A stretch of 64,000 bases of DNA from Lentilactobacillus curieae (GTDB lineage: Bacteria; Bacillota; Bacilli; Lactobacillales; Lactobacillaceae): positions 372,001-436,000 of the forward strand of contig NZ_CP018906.1 in the NCBI RefSeq assembly GCF_000785105.2, read 5' to 3'. The translations under genes and the position numbers were made by a program. Within the stretch, counting starts at the first letter, position 1, and each line of letters starts with the position of its first letter. The notes beneath the pieces are model-generated. The model ran no database searches. It was not told the origin of the DNA and worked only from the letters and a program-made list of their open reading frames with translations. Below, piece by piece: positions 11,501 through 23,500 of the stretch.

Positions 11501-14500
11501 AACTGCAGCACTAGCACTATTTGCAGCAGATGTTGCAGCTGTTTCAGCGGCAGCACTTGCACTATCAGCAGCACTCTTAGCGGCAGCTTCAGCAGCGGCA
11601 GTTCCTTCTGCAGCAGCTGACTTAGTTGCTTCACTAGCAACGATTGCGGCAGAATCGGCAGCTGACTTAGCAGCTGATGAGGCAGCAGCACTTGCTGATT
11701 CGGCAGCTGATTTAACAGCGGCATCTACGGCAGCTGAAGCACTAGTTGCGGCACTCTCAGAAGCAGCTTTTGCAGCTTCGCTGGCGGCGATTGCAGCAGA
11801 TGCAGCAGCTGATTTACCTGCACTTTCGGCAGCTGAGGTAGCAGCACTTTCGGCAGCTGCTGAGGCTTGAGCAGAAGCACTAGCTGAAGCGGCAATTGAT
11901 GCAGCTTCACTGGCTGCTGCAGCTGATTCAGCGGCACTTTGAGCTGCCTTTTCAGCAGCGGCACTAGCGGCGGCACTGGCAGCTTCACTGGCAGCTTCTT
12001 TTGCTGCCTTTTCCGCTTCAGCAGCGTCAGAACTATTCTTAGCCTTTGCATCATCGTAAACTTTTTGGGCCTCGCTAGCGGCAGCAGCGGCTTTTTCAGC
12101 TTGAGTAGCAGCACTAGCGGCGGCACTTGCGGCAGCGGCAGCAGATGCTTGGGCACTTTGAGCTAAAGCAGCAGCGCCACTTGTATCAACCTGGCTAGCT
12201 AATTCAGTAGCGGCCTTTGCTGCATCGCTTGCGGCACTTGCGGCAGCAGATGCTTTAGTAGCATTATCAGCAGCTTGTTTAGCTTGTTCAGAAGCAACGG
12301 CAGCAGCTTTAGCAGTTTCAATTAAATCAGAACCTGCAGATGCTGACTTAGCCTTTTCCAATGATGAAGTTGCTTGGTTAGTAGCAGATATAGCGTTGTT
12401 GTTATATTCCTTAGCTTGGTTAAGTGAAGATCCAGCACTAGCAGCAGCCGAATTCAATGCTTGAGTATTATCAATTGAAACTAGCTTACTTTGGGCATCT
12501 AACAGTTTGTTAGTTGCGTCGTTGATTTCTTCAGCTGATGCTGAGTTATTAGCATTGACAATTTGTGCTTGAGTTAATGCAGATTGAAGGCCGCTCCAAG
12601 TATCTGCCGTGTATTTAGAAGCATCGGCAGCTGCTGGAGATGCACTAATGGCAGCTTGCAATGCAGCCTTACTCAAAGTAATTCCAGTCAACGCCTTATT
12701 CAAAGTTGAAACGGCATCGTTAACAGTCACTTGAGTAGCTGACTTGTCAGCTTGAACCTTCTTAGCATTATCCAAAGCAGTTCCTAATTTAGTCCACTGA
12801 TCTGCAGTTGCATTAGGATACTTAGCTTGATTGTTGTTAGCGTTAGTTGCATCTTCAACCAATTTATCAAGGGCTGAAGTGTCGGCAGGAACGTAAATTG
12901 GGCCAGTAACGTTAGTGTCTAAGTTGGTTACTTGGCTTCCAGTTGGTTGCACATCCCCATTACTTGTCTTGATACCGTAAGTAACGTGAGAATTTGCTTC
13001 CACGTATTGACCGGCAGTCATTGGTGCCACATTTACAGACCAAGTACCATCAGCGTTAACCTGAGTAGTCGTTTGTGAGTTAACTGATCCATCAGCGTTG
13101 TAAACCGTAACCAAAACAGTGTAAACGTTGAGGTCATCGGCAGCAGGACGGCTCATTGATGAACTAGCATTAGCTTCTTCACATGAAACTGTTGAAGGAA
13201 CAATAGCAGTAATTGAACCATTAATTACCGAGCTACCGACCTTCACAGTGTCTGAGCTAATGTTTACGTATGGACTTTGGGCTTTAGCAGCAGTGCTTGC
13301 GTAACCAACGGTACCAACAGAAACCTTACCAGTCTTACCGTTAACACGTTGAATTTGAGCGGTAATTACGTCACCAGTATTAATAGTTACCCCAGTTTGA
13401 GTCGTTCCAGTTACGGAACCGAATGAAGCTGAGTAGCTACCATCTGATGCGATTTGGGCTGTGGTAGTTGCTCCCGTTGTCTTGTTAGTGAATACAACTT
13501 GGTAAATATCACCATCCAAATCAGTGCTGTGATCGATAGTTACCTTACCTGTGATTGTGTTAGTACCTTGAACGATTGCACTAGAAACATTGCTAGTGTT
13601 AAACGCTGGAACAGCATTCTGCGTAGCATTGGTGATTGTTGCTGTACCATCTGTAGCTTTTCCAGAGTAATCAGTACTACCAGTTGGGGAAGCAGTGTTA
13701 CTACTTGAAGTAGTTCCCCACTTGTTGGTAAAGGTTGAACCATCAGAGATGGAGCCCGCACCGGACAAGTTAAATCCTTGACCAGTAGGTGATGCTGTAA
13801 ACGTAATTGTATTATTAGCATTGGAATCAGTCAGACGAGTTAAATAATTCTTGGCTGAGCCACTATTATGAGCCTTTGCCCAAGCGTTCAAATCAATTTG
13901 GAACCAAACAGCGATTCTTGCAGTACCTGTACCGACTGCCTTCATATCAACAGATAATACTGGACGGCCATCAGCACCAGTTGATTCTGAAATTTGAATA
14001 TCCCCTTTCGCTAAGGCGTCCTTAACTGAAAGCGCACTATTTACGTTCAGTCTTTGCTTAATCAGTGTCCAAGGAACTGTTTCAGTACCGGTTCCATAGC
14101 TTGCAAATGCGGCGGCACCAGCGCCATAGTAAGCAACTTTTACATAATCCTGCCAATCAGTTGAATTGAAAAATCCAGATAGCTCTTCAGGTAATGTCCA
14201 AGTTGCATTAAAAGTATTACCAAAGTTGAAGTTCAGCAGACTAGTTGATGAGGCAGTACCACCAAAAGTAATAACCCCTGTATCAGCATTGATAGAGTTC
14301 ATAGTCCCCGAATCATCAAGGTTGTTCCAGCCCAGAGTTGGAGCAACTACGTTAAGGTTAAGCCCTTTCGAATTACCAACAAGGTTATTTGCATAGTAGT
14401 TAAGCGCGTTAGCAGTTGATGTCAGCTTAGAAGTTTCGACGGAACCAGAATCAAGAAGATTACTTGCATCCCTCACCGCACTATCCAATTGATTCAATGA

Positions 14501-17059
14501 CTCTGCAGTGTACTTCCCTCTATCAACAGTTTTTGAATTATTGATAGCAGCAATTAAATTTTTCTTCGCAGTAGCAGCCGCTGAATCAGTAGGCACAACA
14601 TTCCAAATTGCTTGCTGAAGGACCACAGCATCAGATGCTAAAGCACTTGCATTTGAATCATAGTATCTAGCAAACTGAGCTGATGAAATTGCAGCAGACA
14701 ACTTAGCGTAACTGTCCGCGGTGAACTTAGACTTATCCAAACCTAACGCAATATTCAAGTACTTATCCAAACTATCGGTTGATACTTGGAAATTTGACTT
14801 AAGTTTGTCAGCAGCAGCTTGGATAACCTTAGTTGCAGCCTGAAGCTGATCGGCAGTTGCAGTACCGTTAACCGCACCACTAGCATTGATGTACTTAGCT
14901 GCAGCACTTAATGCGCTCTTCAGATCAGCAGTAGTTGATGCATCATAAGCAGCACCACTGTTAGCATTCAACAATGCGTTACCACCCGAAATTGCATCAA
15001 GTAATTCGTTGCCTACAGTGGTCTTGCTTACTAATCCACTAAAGCTGCTTTGCAACCCAGCAACCGCATTACTTACTTGGTCAGGAGTTGCGGCAGCGTT
15101 GTTCATAACTGCGCGTGCGTAGATAATTGAACTTTCAAATGCATTCCAAGTTGCTGAAGTGTAAGCACCGTTGGCGTTACCAGCATTATAGGTTGAGTTT
15201 GCACTGTTCAAAGCAGTTTGCAATCTAGATAATGGGGCTGATGAAGTCAAATTGGCTAATGTAGAACCTAAATCATCATTGGCATTAACTAATTGATCAG
15301 CAGTAGCGTCAGCTCCTAAAGAGTTCACACTAGTAACCACGGCCTTTAAAGTACCGATTGAGCTAATTGTGTATGAACCGGCAGAGTTGATTGCTGCATT
15401 TGCAGTGGTTAATTGAGCATCAATTTTTGCCTTGATTGCAGTTGAACTATTAGCTTCAAGGTCTGAAATTGAGTTTTGCAAACCAACTAATGCTGCTCCC
15501 ATACGTTCTGCAGAAGCATTTTGATCCAATGCACTTTCTGCTGATCCGAGGCTAGCAGTGTAACCACTCCAGGCGTTAGTTGTGTATTGAGCCTTATTAG
15601 CGTCTGGGTATTTTGCTTTAGCAGCAGAGACTGCATCACTCAAAGTAGCGGCAGCTGTGTTTCCAAGTCCTGGAATCAAACTGGCAAGAGCAGTATTCAA
15701 ACTAGAAATTCCGGTTTGAAGTGCTAACTTGCTTGAATTTTGAGTTAATCCAGAAACGTTGTTGATAGCTGCAGCTAATTGAGCAAATTATTGAGTGGTG
15801 TAATCAGCACTCTTTCTTGACTTAGCATCAGCTAACGTATTTGAGAATTGTGTCCATACATCTGCTTCTGCAGATGCATCAGCTAGCAATTCGACGTCCT
15901 CATCTTCTAAGTCTGCACTAGTTGCTGCGAACGCAACTACTTGTGCACTTTGCGGAGCCACTTCATCTGTTGAAGCGAGGTCCTCAGAGTCATCCGACAA
16001 TAGTTCTAAATCATTATCGTCAGTGTCATCTGAAACTTCATTTTGGTCATTAACATCTGAATTAGTTAGACTTGTAGTCTGAACAAACTCATTTGCAAAC
16101 ATCAACATTGCACGACGGCCTTGTGCAGAAGAGCTGTCCGAGTTAATTGCTGCAATACTTGAAGCGGCTGAAACTGCTCCCGAAGCAGCTGCAATCGCTT
16201 CACGAGCTGGGTCATTAAATGAAGCGTTACTTTCAGGTGCAGCTGAAAGTTGTGAGTCGTTGGCAGCGTTGTCTGGATTGCTGTCATTTTCGTTAGAATT
16301 ATTGGCATTTGCATCATTATCGTTTCTAGCCAAGAATTCATTATCATCGTTGTTTTTTACTGAACTTGAAGCTGTTGTTACTTGATCGTCATTATCTGCT
16401 TGCCGACGATCATTATCCTGAGTTTGTTCCTTATTTGAACTTGATGAAGCCTGGTCTGCTCCACCATTGTCAACTGAAGAACTGCTCTTTTCAGTAGAGC
16501 CATTTCCACTTACAACCGTATTACTGGAAGTAGACGAAGTAGACGATGAATCTTGGCTGCTTGAACCAACCGTCGCCTGACTTGGTGTGTCATCTGAACT
16601 CGATGTTGAAGTTGAAGATGAACGGTCTCCAGAATATACGGGCACTTGTGATGTCTGGTTCGATGAAGAATTTGCAGAACTACGATTTACAGAACTTGAT
16701 GAACTACTTGAATCAGTAGTTGCTTGTCCGTATACCGCAATTGGTGCCTTACTTGTTGATGACGAAGAGCTACTTGCCTTTGAAGAAGACGAAGAGCTTG
16801 ATCCGCCATTATAAACGACAACCGACTTGTTAGCCGACGAGCTATCAACCGGTATGGATGTCTTACTACTTGTTGAGGAACTTTCCCCATAAACAGGAGT
16901 CGCAGCTTTAACTTGTTGATTATCAGCTAAAGCAACTCCTCCACCAAACGCAACGATAGTTATCGCCGCAAAGAGCCATTGCTTACCACTTTTGTACATC
17001 TTGTAGTGAAGCTTTTCGCTCGAAATTTGGTCTTTCAATTCCTTATTTCGTTTTGACAT
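5558..17059 (-). pseudogene. Giant Ser/Ala-rich repeat adhesin (SRRP-like) interrupted by one in-frame TAA
   Basis: ATG 17059 follows an AGGGGGG ribosome site. Residues 20-28 carry the KxYKxGKxW signal (KMYKSGKQW). A Ser/Asp-rich region runs to ~400. A single TAA (15788-15790) replaces codon 424, and the same frame is open for another ~3,409 codons to 5558. After the TAA come FIVAR-like three-helix repeats (~425-885), an adhesin-like domain (~900-1120), beta-sandwich-like domains (~1165-1390), more FIVAR-like repeats, a ~2,070-residue Ala/Ser stalk in 15-residue units (SAANSASAAASAAVE type), and three C-terminal wall-binding-like modules (SKGLYRYSGKAF, GRGIFAYSGKTF, PKGVYLYNGAKF). No LPxTG is present. 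Such proteins are O-glycosylated by GtfA/GtfB, which are encoded divergently. As written, only a 423-residue unanchored fragment would be made. Confidence 0.85.
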
Positions 17060-17456
17060 ATAATATGCCCCCCTAAACATTTTGAACCCGTGTTCCGTAT
17101 TACATGATGTAAAAAATGCTGTTTCTCATAATATGCATTTATTAGTAATATGCTGTGTTGACCAGATTTCACACCCCATATGGCTTTGTTGAAAATGAAG
17201 TAAAAGCTTATGCAGTCCATTGCATAACGCTTTAAGTCAATATGGTTCACTAATACTTGCATTCATTTGAAGCAGCTGCCCTTAATCCCTAAGGATGTGG
17301 GCTATCATACACTAACTAAAAATAATTAATAGCGTTTTGCACGTTTGATTTTTACCCAACACGTGTTGATTAAAAGCGAAAATTTTAACTGCATATTCCA
17401 ACACTTGTGTTGAAAAGTTTGCTACACTTTTATGCATAAACAAAGGGGGATATTTC
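17060..17456. promoter_or_regulatory. Divergent SRRP-gtfA control region
   Basis: A 397-base AT-rich gap with no convincing gene. It holds the promoters of both divergent genes and two palindromes on the gtfA side, CAACACGTGTTG (17357-17368) and CAACACTTGTGTTG (17399-17412), whose centres are 43 bp apart, about four helical turns. G-run Shine-Dalgarno sites border both ends (17068-17073 minus strand, 17445-17449 plus strand). Confidence 0.65.
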
Positions 17457-19016
17457 ATGTTATACTTCTTAAACTTTTAGGTACCTATCAATAAATCAGG
17501 AATTGAACACGCCCAATTAAAACGACTTCAACTATTTAAAGACACTAACGTTGAAGCAAAAATTGTAACGCGTGATTATGATGCAAACTTGCACTACAAC
17601 ATTAAGGTTTCCAAAATGGACGATAGCGACGTTATCAACATGTTTGATTACTTCCAAGGGGCCGTCCACTTTGATAGAAAACCAGTTGGCGTCGACGAAA
17701 TTCAAATCGCCAAAAATTTAGCAGATGACGTCACCCGAAAATGGGATGATGCAAATAACTACTACGAACTATTTAATGGTGACAAAATCATCATGCGAAT
17801 CGTTCTATTTAAAGATAGTGAGCAAGTTTCAGCCGTTCACTACTTTGATCATTTAGAAAACCTTTATCGAGTGGACTACTACGATTACCGTGGATTTATT
17901 TCCAAACGACAGTACTACACTCCTGACAACAACGTGAACATGGAAGAATTATTGCGCCCTGACGGAACCGTCGCACTTCGCCAATTCTTCCGTTTTGATC
18001 GTTCAATGCAACGTTCGCTCTCTCAATACCGGTTGATTGGCTATCATGGAAAAGACTACCAATTCGACACAATTTCAATGCTGATGCGGTTCTTCCTGGA
18101 TGAACTAAACAAGAAAGATCCACAGACTGGAATCTTCATTTCCGACCGTTCGTTAGTTGATGACTGGTCGATCATGCACATGGAGACACCATCATATAAA
18201 GTTTTACATCTGCACAACTCGCAAACAAATGATGCTAATGATCCGCTTCATTCTGGCCTAAACTACAACTACGAGTTAGGACTTAACAATTTGGACAAGT
18301 GGGACGCCATTATCACTTCCACTATGAAGCAGGCAAAAGACGTTCAAAAACGCTTTAACCCAGGAATTCCGATCTATGCCATTCCAGTAGGAATTGTTCC
18401 TGAGACCGTCCTTGAAGAAGATAGAATTCCAGTCTCTGAACGCACACGTCACAAGGTAATTGCGGTTGCCCGAATCTCTCACGAAAAGCACTTGGACGAT
18501 CTAGTTTGAGCTGTTAACCAAGCAAGGGAATCAGTTCCTGACATCTCACTAGATATTTACGGTTACGAAAACGACGAAAACGACTATGCAGAACCAAAGA
18601 AGGTTAAAGCGGCAATCAAAGAACTAGGTTTGGAAGATGTAGTTAAACTTCAGGGTTATAGTACAGACCTTGATTCTGTTTACAAGAGTGCCCAAGTCTT
18701 TGGACTCACTAGCCGAATGGAAGGATTTAACCTCTCCCTACTAGAAGCCATTTCTCATGGTGTCGTTGGGGTTACCTATGACGTTAATTACGGTCCTAAT
18801 AGTATTGTTGAAGACGGCGTCAACGAAAATATCGTTGAATTTAACAACTGGCACCAAGTAGCAGATCGCCTAGTTAAACTCTTTAAAAATGACGAATTAC
18901 TGCAAAAGTACAGTGACGGTGCATACGAAACCGCAAAACAATACTCACCAGAAAACGTTTGGAATGCGTGGGTAAATCTAATCGTAGATGCCAACAACAA
19001 GATTGCGCAGGACTAA
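17457..19016 (+). pseudogene. gtfA: gtfA-like O-glycosyltransferase with two in-frame stop codons
   Basis: The 520-codon frame starts at ATG 17457 behind AAAGGGGGAT. It reads MLYFLNF, TAG at codon 8 (17478-17480), then VPINKSGIEHAQLKRLQLF. A second stop, TGA, sits at codon 351 (18507-18509) between HLDDLV and AVNQARESVPDISLDIYGY. The frame never shifts and ends at TAA 19016. The C-terminal half is a GT-B glycosyltransferase (RISHEKHL, LTSRMEGFNLSLLEA, GPNSIVEDGVNENIV). In other species GtfA, with GtfB, transfers GlcNAc to Ser/Thr of the adjacent SRRP. gtfB follows 16 bases downstream. Three fragments could be translated, but a working enzyme is unlikely without reversion or suppression. Confidence 0.85.
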
Positions 19017-19032
19017 GGGGGAAGAAGTTTTT

Positions 19033-20502
19033 ATGGAATACTTAATTTTAGATACCGTAAGTGACGCTAAGTTTGAGCAAAATAACACTCTCAAACAACA
19101 AATTTCCATCTTGAAACAAGCTGGAAGTGATTTTAAAGTATTAACTCGTGATTACAATCGTTATCAGGCTAAGCACTTAAAAGAGCTAGGAATCGCCGAG
19201 GACAAAGTGGTTAACATGTTTGACTTCTTCCAAAATGCTGTCAATATTCCACATGCTCAGCCTACTATCCATGATTTACCACAAATTCCGGCTGAGGCAT
19301 ACGAAATCCAGCCTCACGGATCAAACTTTAATGAACTCCGTGACGGTGGTAAGCTCTTGGCTCACCAACAAGTAATGCCAGAAACTTTCGGTCAGGTAGA
19401 TTACATTCGCTACTACGACCAATATGGCAACTACTCAACCATTGAGTACTATGACGTTCGCGGTTTCAAAACCATGGAACAATACTTCCATCCAAATGGT
19501 CAAGTAGCATATGAATTTTGGTACAAGCCAAGCGGAGAACGCGTAGTTGAAGCAATCTATATGTTTGGACCAGACAAAAAAGAAGTTATCAATACTTCTT
19601 GGCACGTCAACGATTTTAAGGGTGATAGCTACGAACTTGATAATATCGATCAGTTATTCAGTCTATTTTTAAACGAGCAGATTGCAGACGATGATCAAGC
19701 TCGTTTAATCAATGACACACCAGACTCAATCCACTTACTTTCAAGTGATCTAATTGGCAATCCAGAAATTTACTTAAAACTAAGTCAAGTCAATGACCGT
19801 GATGCCATTAAGAAATACTTGGAGATTACACCAGCTGCTAAACTATTGGTCGACACCGATGATCAAGCAGCCATTATTGAACCACTCGGTGCTCCAGTAT
19901 TTGTCGATCCTGAGTACGGTTTGACTAACACCGAACTGTTGAGAAGCTATGCGGATATCACAAAACGACTACCAGAAAACGTGATTGCGTTCACTGATTT
20001 ACGCAGTTCTGAGGAAATAAATACGTTAATTAACGCATGGCGAATCGTTCATGAAGCTAATGACACTGCCACATTAACCATCGTTGGTTCTCCCATCGGG
20101 GCAACTAACCTGACGCCAATCTTTAACAAGCTAAAAGAACTTAATTTATTTGAACTGGTATCAATTCAGCTTGATGCTAAGAAGGTCCCTGAAGTTTATG
20201 ACAGATCAACTTTGATGTTGTTACCTTCCACAATGTATGGAACGACTAGTAACGTTGCTGAAGCTGCCCTGCGCTCAATTCAAACTGTTGTCGTTGATGA
20301 CAACGAATTAGCGGCTTGGGTTGCAAGTATCGGTGCTGGAAGCACTGTTGAAAAAGATGCAGTCAACCTAGCCGACGCAATAATCAATCTAGTCAAGAAC
20401 CCAGAAACTTTAATTAAAGCTAGTCAAGCAGCTCATAGTGCAACTAACCAACTTTCATTAGAAAATTCTGTTGCTAAGTGGGAAGCAGTATTAAATAACT
20501 AA
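19033..20502 (+). CDS. gtfB: GtfB-like accessory subunit for adhesin glycosylation
   Basis: A 489-residue protein starting at ATG 19033 (MEYLILDTVSDAKFEQNN) after a G5 ribosome site (19017-19021) that overlaps the end of gtfA. The first ~240 residues match the GtfA N-terminal add-on region (ITRDYN-like start, DYIRYYDQYGNYSTIEYYDVRGFKTMEQYF). The remainder is a degenerate GT-B domain lacking the usual catalytic motifs, as in GtfB chaperone-like subunits that bind acceptor Ser/Thr. It is intact here, although its partner gtfA carries two stops. It should be co-transcribed with gtfA and end at the terminator 20509-20562. Confidence 0.85.
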   Translation: MEYLILDTVSDAKFEQNNTLKQQISILKQAGSDFKVLTRDYNRYQAKHLKELGIAEDKVVNMFDFFQNAVNIPHAQPTIHDLPQIPAEAYEIQPHGSNFNELRDGGKLLAHQQVMPETFGQVDYIRYYDQYGNYSTIEYYDVRGFKTMEQYFHPNGQVAYEFWYKPSGERVVEAIYMFGPDKKEVINTSWHVNDFKGDSYELDNIDQLFSLFLNEQIADDDQARLINDTPDSIHLLSSDLIGNPEIYLKLSQVNDRDAIKKYLEITPAAKLLVDTDDQAAIIEPLGAPVFVDPEYGLTNTELLRSYADITKRLPENVIAFTDLRSSEEINTLINAWRIVHEANDTATLTIVGSPIGATNLTPIFNKLKELNLFELVSIQLDAKKVPEVYDRSTLMLLPSTMYGTTSNVAEAALRSIQTVVVDDNELAAWVASIGAGSTVEKDAVNLADAIINLVKNPETLIKASQAAHSATNQLSLENSVAKWEAVLNN

Positions 20503-20508
20503 ACAACC

Positions 20509-20562
20509 AAAAAACACCTCTAAGTATCCTATTCCCGGAAAATCACTTAGAGGTGTTTTTTT
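20509..20562 (+). terminator. Terminator between gtfB and the fibro-slime gene
   Basis: AACACCTCTAAGT pairs with ACTTAGAGGTGTT over an 18-base loop, with A-run and T-run flanks. It can serve both convergent genes. Confidence 0.85.
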
Positions 20563-20579
20563 ACGATGCATTAAGTTAT

Positions 20580-23500
20580 CTATTGTTTTCTTTTTCTTCT
20601 GTACACTCCGAACGTCAGAACGGATAGACCTGCAAGTAGTGCGGCACCAATCGTACTTGCATGTTCATCCCCCTCACCTGTTTGCGGCAACGTTCCCACC
20701 TGATTCGTTTGAGAAGTACTTACCTTATCAGGTTGGTCTGCTACGCCAGGTGCTGAGTGTCCGGTTTGATCTGATTCACTGACAATCTGATCACTACTTT
20801 CAGAACCATCAGAGGTTAAATCAACCATGTGTAGATTACCATCTTGATTCCCGCTACCAGTAGCTAGGTCAACTGCTGAAACCTGTTGTGAGCTACCACT
20901 GTTAGTAGTTCCACTAAGGTTACCGGTTGAACCACCAATACTACCATTGCTAGTTCCACCACTTTCAGGAAGTCCTTCAGGCCTTTCTAAGTCACCAGAA
21001 TCACCTGGGGTACTTGGCGTACCTGGGGTGCCTGGTGTACCCGGATTAGGCGGAACAACTCCTGGATTGGATCCGCCGCCAGTATTAGTTTCCCTAATTC
21101 CTAACTCAGTATAAGTTCCGTAGGTGTGGCGAGTAGTTTCGCGTTCGCTGTAGGTAGAACCAACTGCATAAGCAACTTTCTTACTAGGGTTCTTATCGTC
21201 AACAGCGAAGGCATTATTTTCTGCATAGTTGTGTTGTGGAATTTGAAGATTGAAGTTCATTTTCAAGTTGGACTCTTCATGGCCACGTTCCAAATAGAAC
21301 AGTTTAATTTGGTGTTCCGAATCAGCCTTATTCCAATTTGGAATCACAATCTTTTTTACATTTTTCGGAACCGTTTCAGTTTCACTGGAAACAATTTGGC
21401 CAACGACAGCTTCAGGTTGTCCAGTTTTAACCTGTGCTGTAACAACTCCAGTAGAAAAATCAATCGATCCAGAAGCCGCATCATGAATTCCACCGATATC
21501 TAGAGCTAGCTTATTATCAATAAACAGCCAAAAATCATCGTCTCCTGAAAATTCAAATTTCATTGGCGTCTTTACCTTTGCACCATCCTTAACGCTTTCA
21601 ACTTCCCCATCTTTGGGGTGAATGTAACCCATTTCCATGGTCATTCCAAAATAGTGATTTAGGCCATTTTCTGCATTTGAGTTAACAGAACCTGTCTTAT
21701 ATTGTTTGGTTTTTACCCCGACACCATTCTGAAATTCAAAAAATTCGTCTAATCTATCAAGTGGGAAGAATTGTCCGAAACGTTCTGGCTTACCAGTCTT
21801 AGCCCCTGGCATATTGTTCCAGTTAAACAATTTTATATCGCCATTTTCGTCAAGATAAGCATGGTTCTTCTTACTGTCGTATGAAAAGCCACCGTTTCCA
21901 TCTGATACAAACAGATTTTCCCCATCTTGATCCTTGAAGACAACCTTTTTGCCTTCGACTTGGCTGTCATCAAAAAGATAAGCCAATGATTGATCTATTA
22001 GGCTCTTATAAATGGGATAACCATTTTCATCTAGGTAATCTCTCACAATTTCCTGACTAATTGCGTAGTCTTTATATACGTTATTAGGATTTGGATTTGT
22101 CAACCCTGCCCTTTCTGCCGAGAACTTCAAGTACTTGCCATTATTGATTCCTAAATCATTAACATTGCCACCCTTTTCAGTTCCATCATCCTTAAGCCAA
22201 TAATCAAATAGTGAGATTTTCACCCCAGGGTTAATACTTTCCAATTCCTTTAGGGTTTTATTATCCTCTCCACTATTCTTCAAATCAGTCTTTGGCATTA
22301 CCTTTGGAACAGTGATTGAGTAAATAATTCCCTTATCATGAATATCGTCCGGGTCACTCGTATAATCAATGTGGTAAATTTTGTTGCCAATTTGAACGTA
22401 ATCCTGACCTGCCTCAATTGCTTTTGCTAACAAGTCTTTTTCGTCAATTTCTTGACTGTCATCATTTAGATAACCACTAGTAACATAGCCTTTGTTCTTG
22501 ACATCTTTAAAGAATTTTAGCAGTTGCTTGTCATTAACTTCTTTAAAACTGCCATCACTGTATTCATACAGTTTGTCATCTCTTTCGTAGAAATTCTTCA
22601 CCGAATACCCATCAGGGATGCTTTCATTGATATTACTATATTTGTACTCAATGTACTCCAAAATTGTTGCCAAATCTTTGATTTTAGGATCAAGATTTCC
22701 CTCATCATCAGTAAAGATTTCAAAGTCAATATCTTCTAGGATTAAATCGCCACTTTCGATTGCTTTTCCAATTTGTCTTTGATTTCTTCTTCCGTAAGCC
22801 CACCGTCGTTCACAGCTTTTAGATAACGGTCAACCAGTTTTTCCGTATTGATGATCGACTTTACCTTTTCGGTCACGTCCTCAGTAAATTGACCATCAAC
22901 CTTTTTGAAGTACCTGATTTCTCCGTTCACCTTCCGTTTAACAACGTAAACAGGATTAGCCCCGTCTTCACCTGGCTTTGTAAATTCCATAACCTTACCT
23001 TCAATTGTGTCGCCCTCAAAACCTTCAGGAACTTTGTCGATAAAGTGATAAATTCGGTAATCGCCTGAAAATTCCGTTCCAGCTGGTAATTCTTTAAGTT
23101 GCTCTTTAGTCAGGTAGTGTCGCTTAGCAATTTTTTTATCGATCGTTTCTTGAATTTGATCTAAAAATTCCTGATCAGTAATCTTCACAAACGAGTCATT
23201 TATTTGTTCATAAAAGACCTGCTTGCCGTCTTCCATAACTTCATAAAATTTTCGTTTGTACTCGCTGGTATTTTCTTCCTTAACTTCGTTAGGATCAATA
23301 ACTTCTTTATCTGCCTTAGTACTGGCTTTAGCAGCAACTGGGCTTTGTGCCTTCATCTGAGAAGTCTGTTTTTTAACAGTTGAATTTTGAGTAGCAGGTT
23401 TTTCTACCTCTGCAGTTGGGCTAGCCTTTGCTGCTTGTGACTTGGTCTCTTGTCCTTGTGTTACCTGTTGGTTATCGACCTGCGTCTGCGGTGCTGTTTC

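Noticed and set aside
6240-12460. CRISPR-like or satellite repeat array
   Set aside because: The periodicity is in-frame protein coding with variable units; there are no constant spacers and no cas genes.
15788-18509. Programmed stop-codon readthrough or genetic-code reassignment in the adhesin/gtfA pair
   Set aside because: TAA, TAG and TGA are all involved, and all three end normal genes in the window. Simple nonsense mutations are more economical.
21126-21503. ORF of 125 residues opposite the fibro-slime gene
   Set aside because: Antisense shadow of a well-supported gene, with no ribosome site or recognisable domain.
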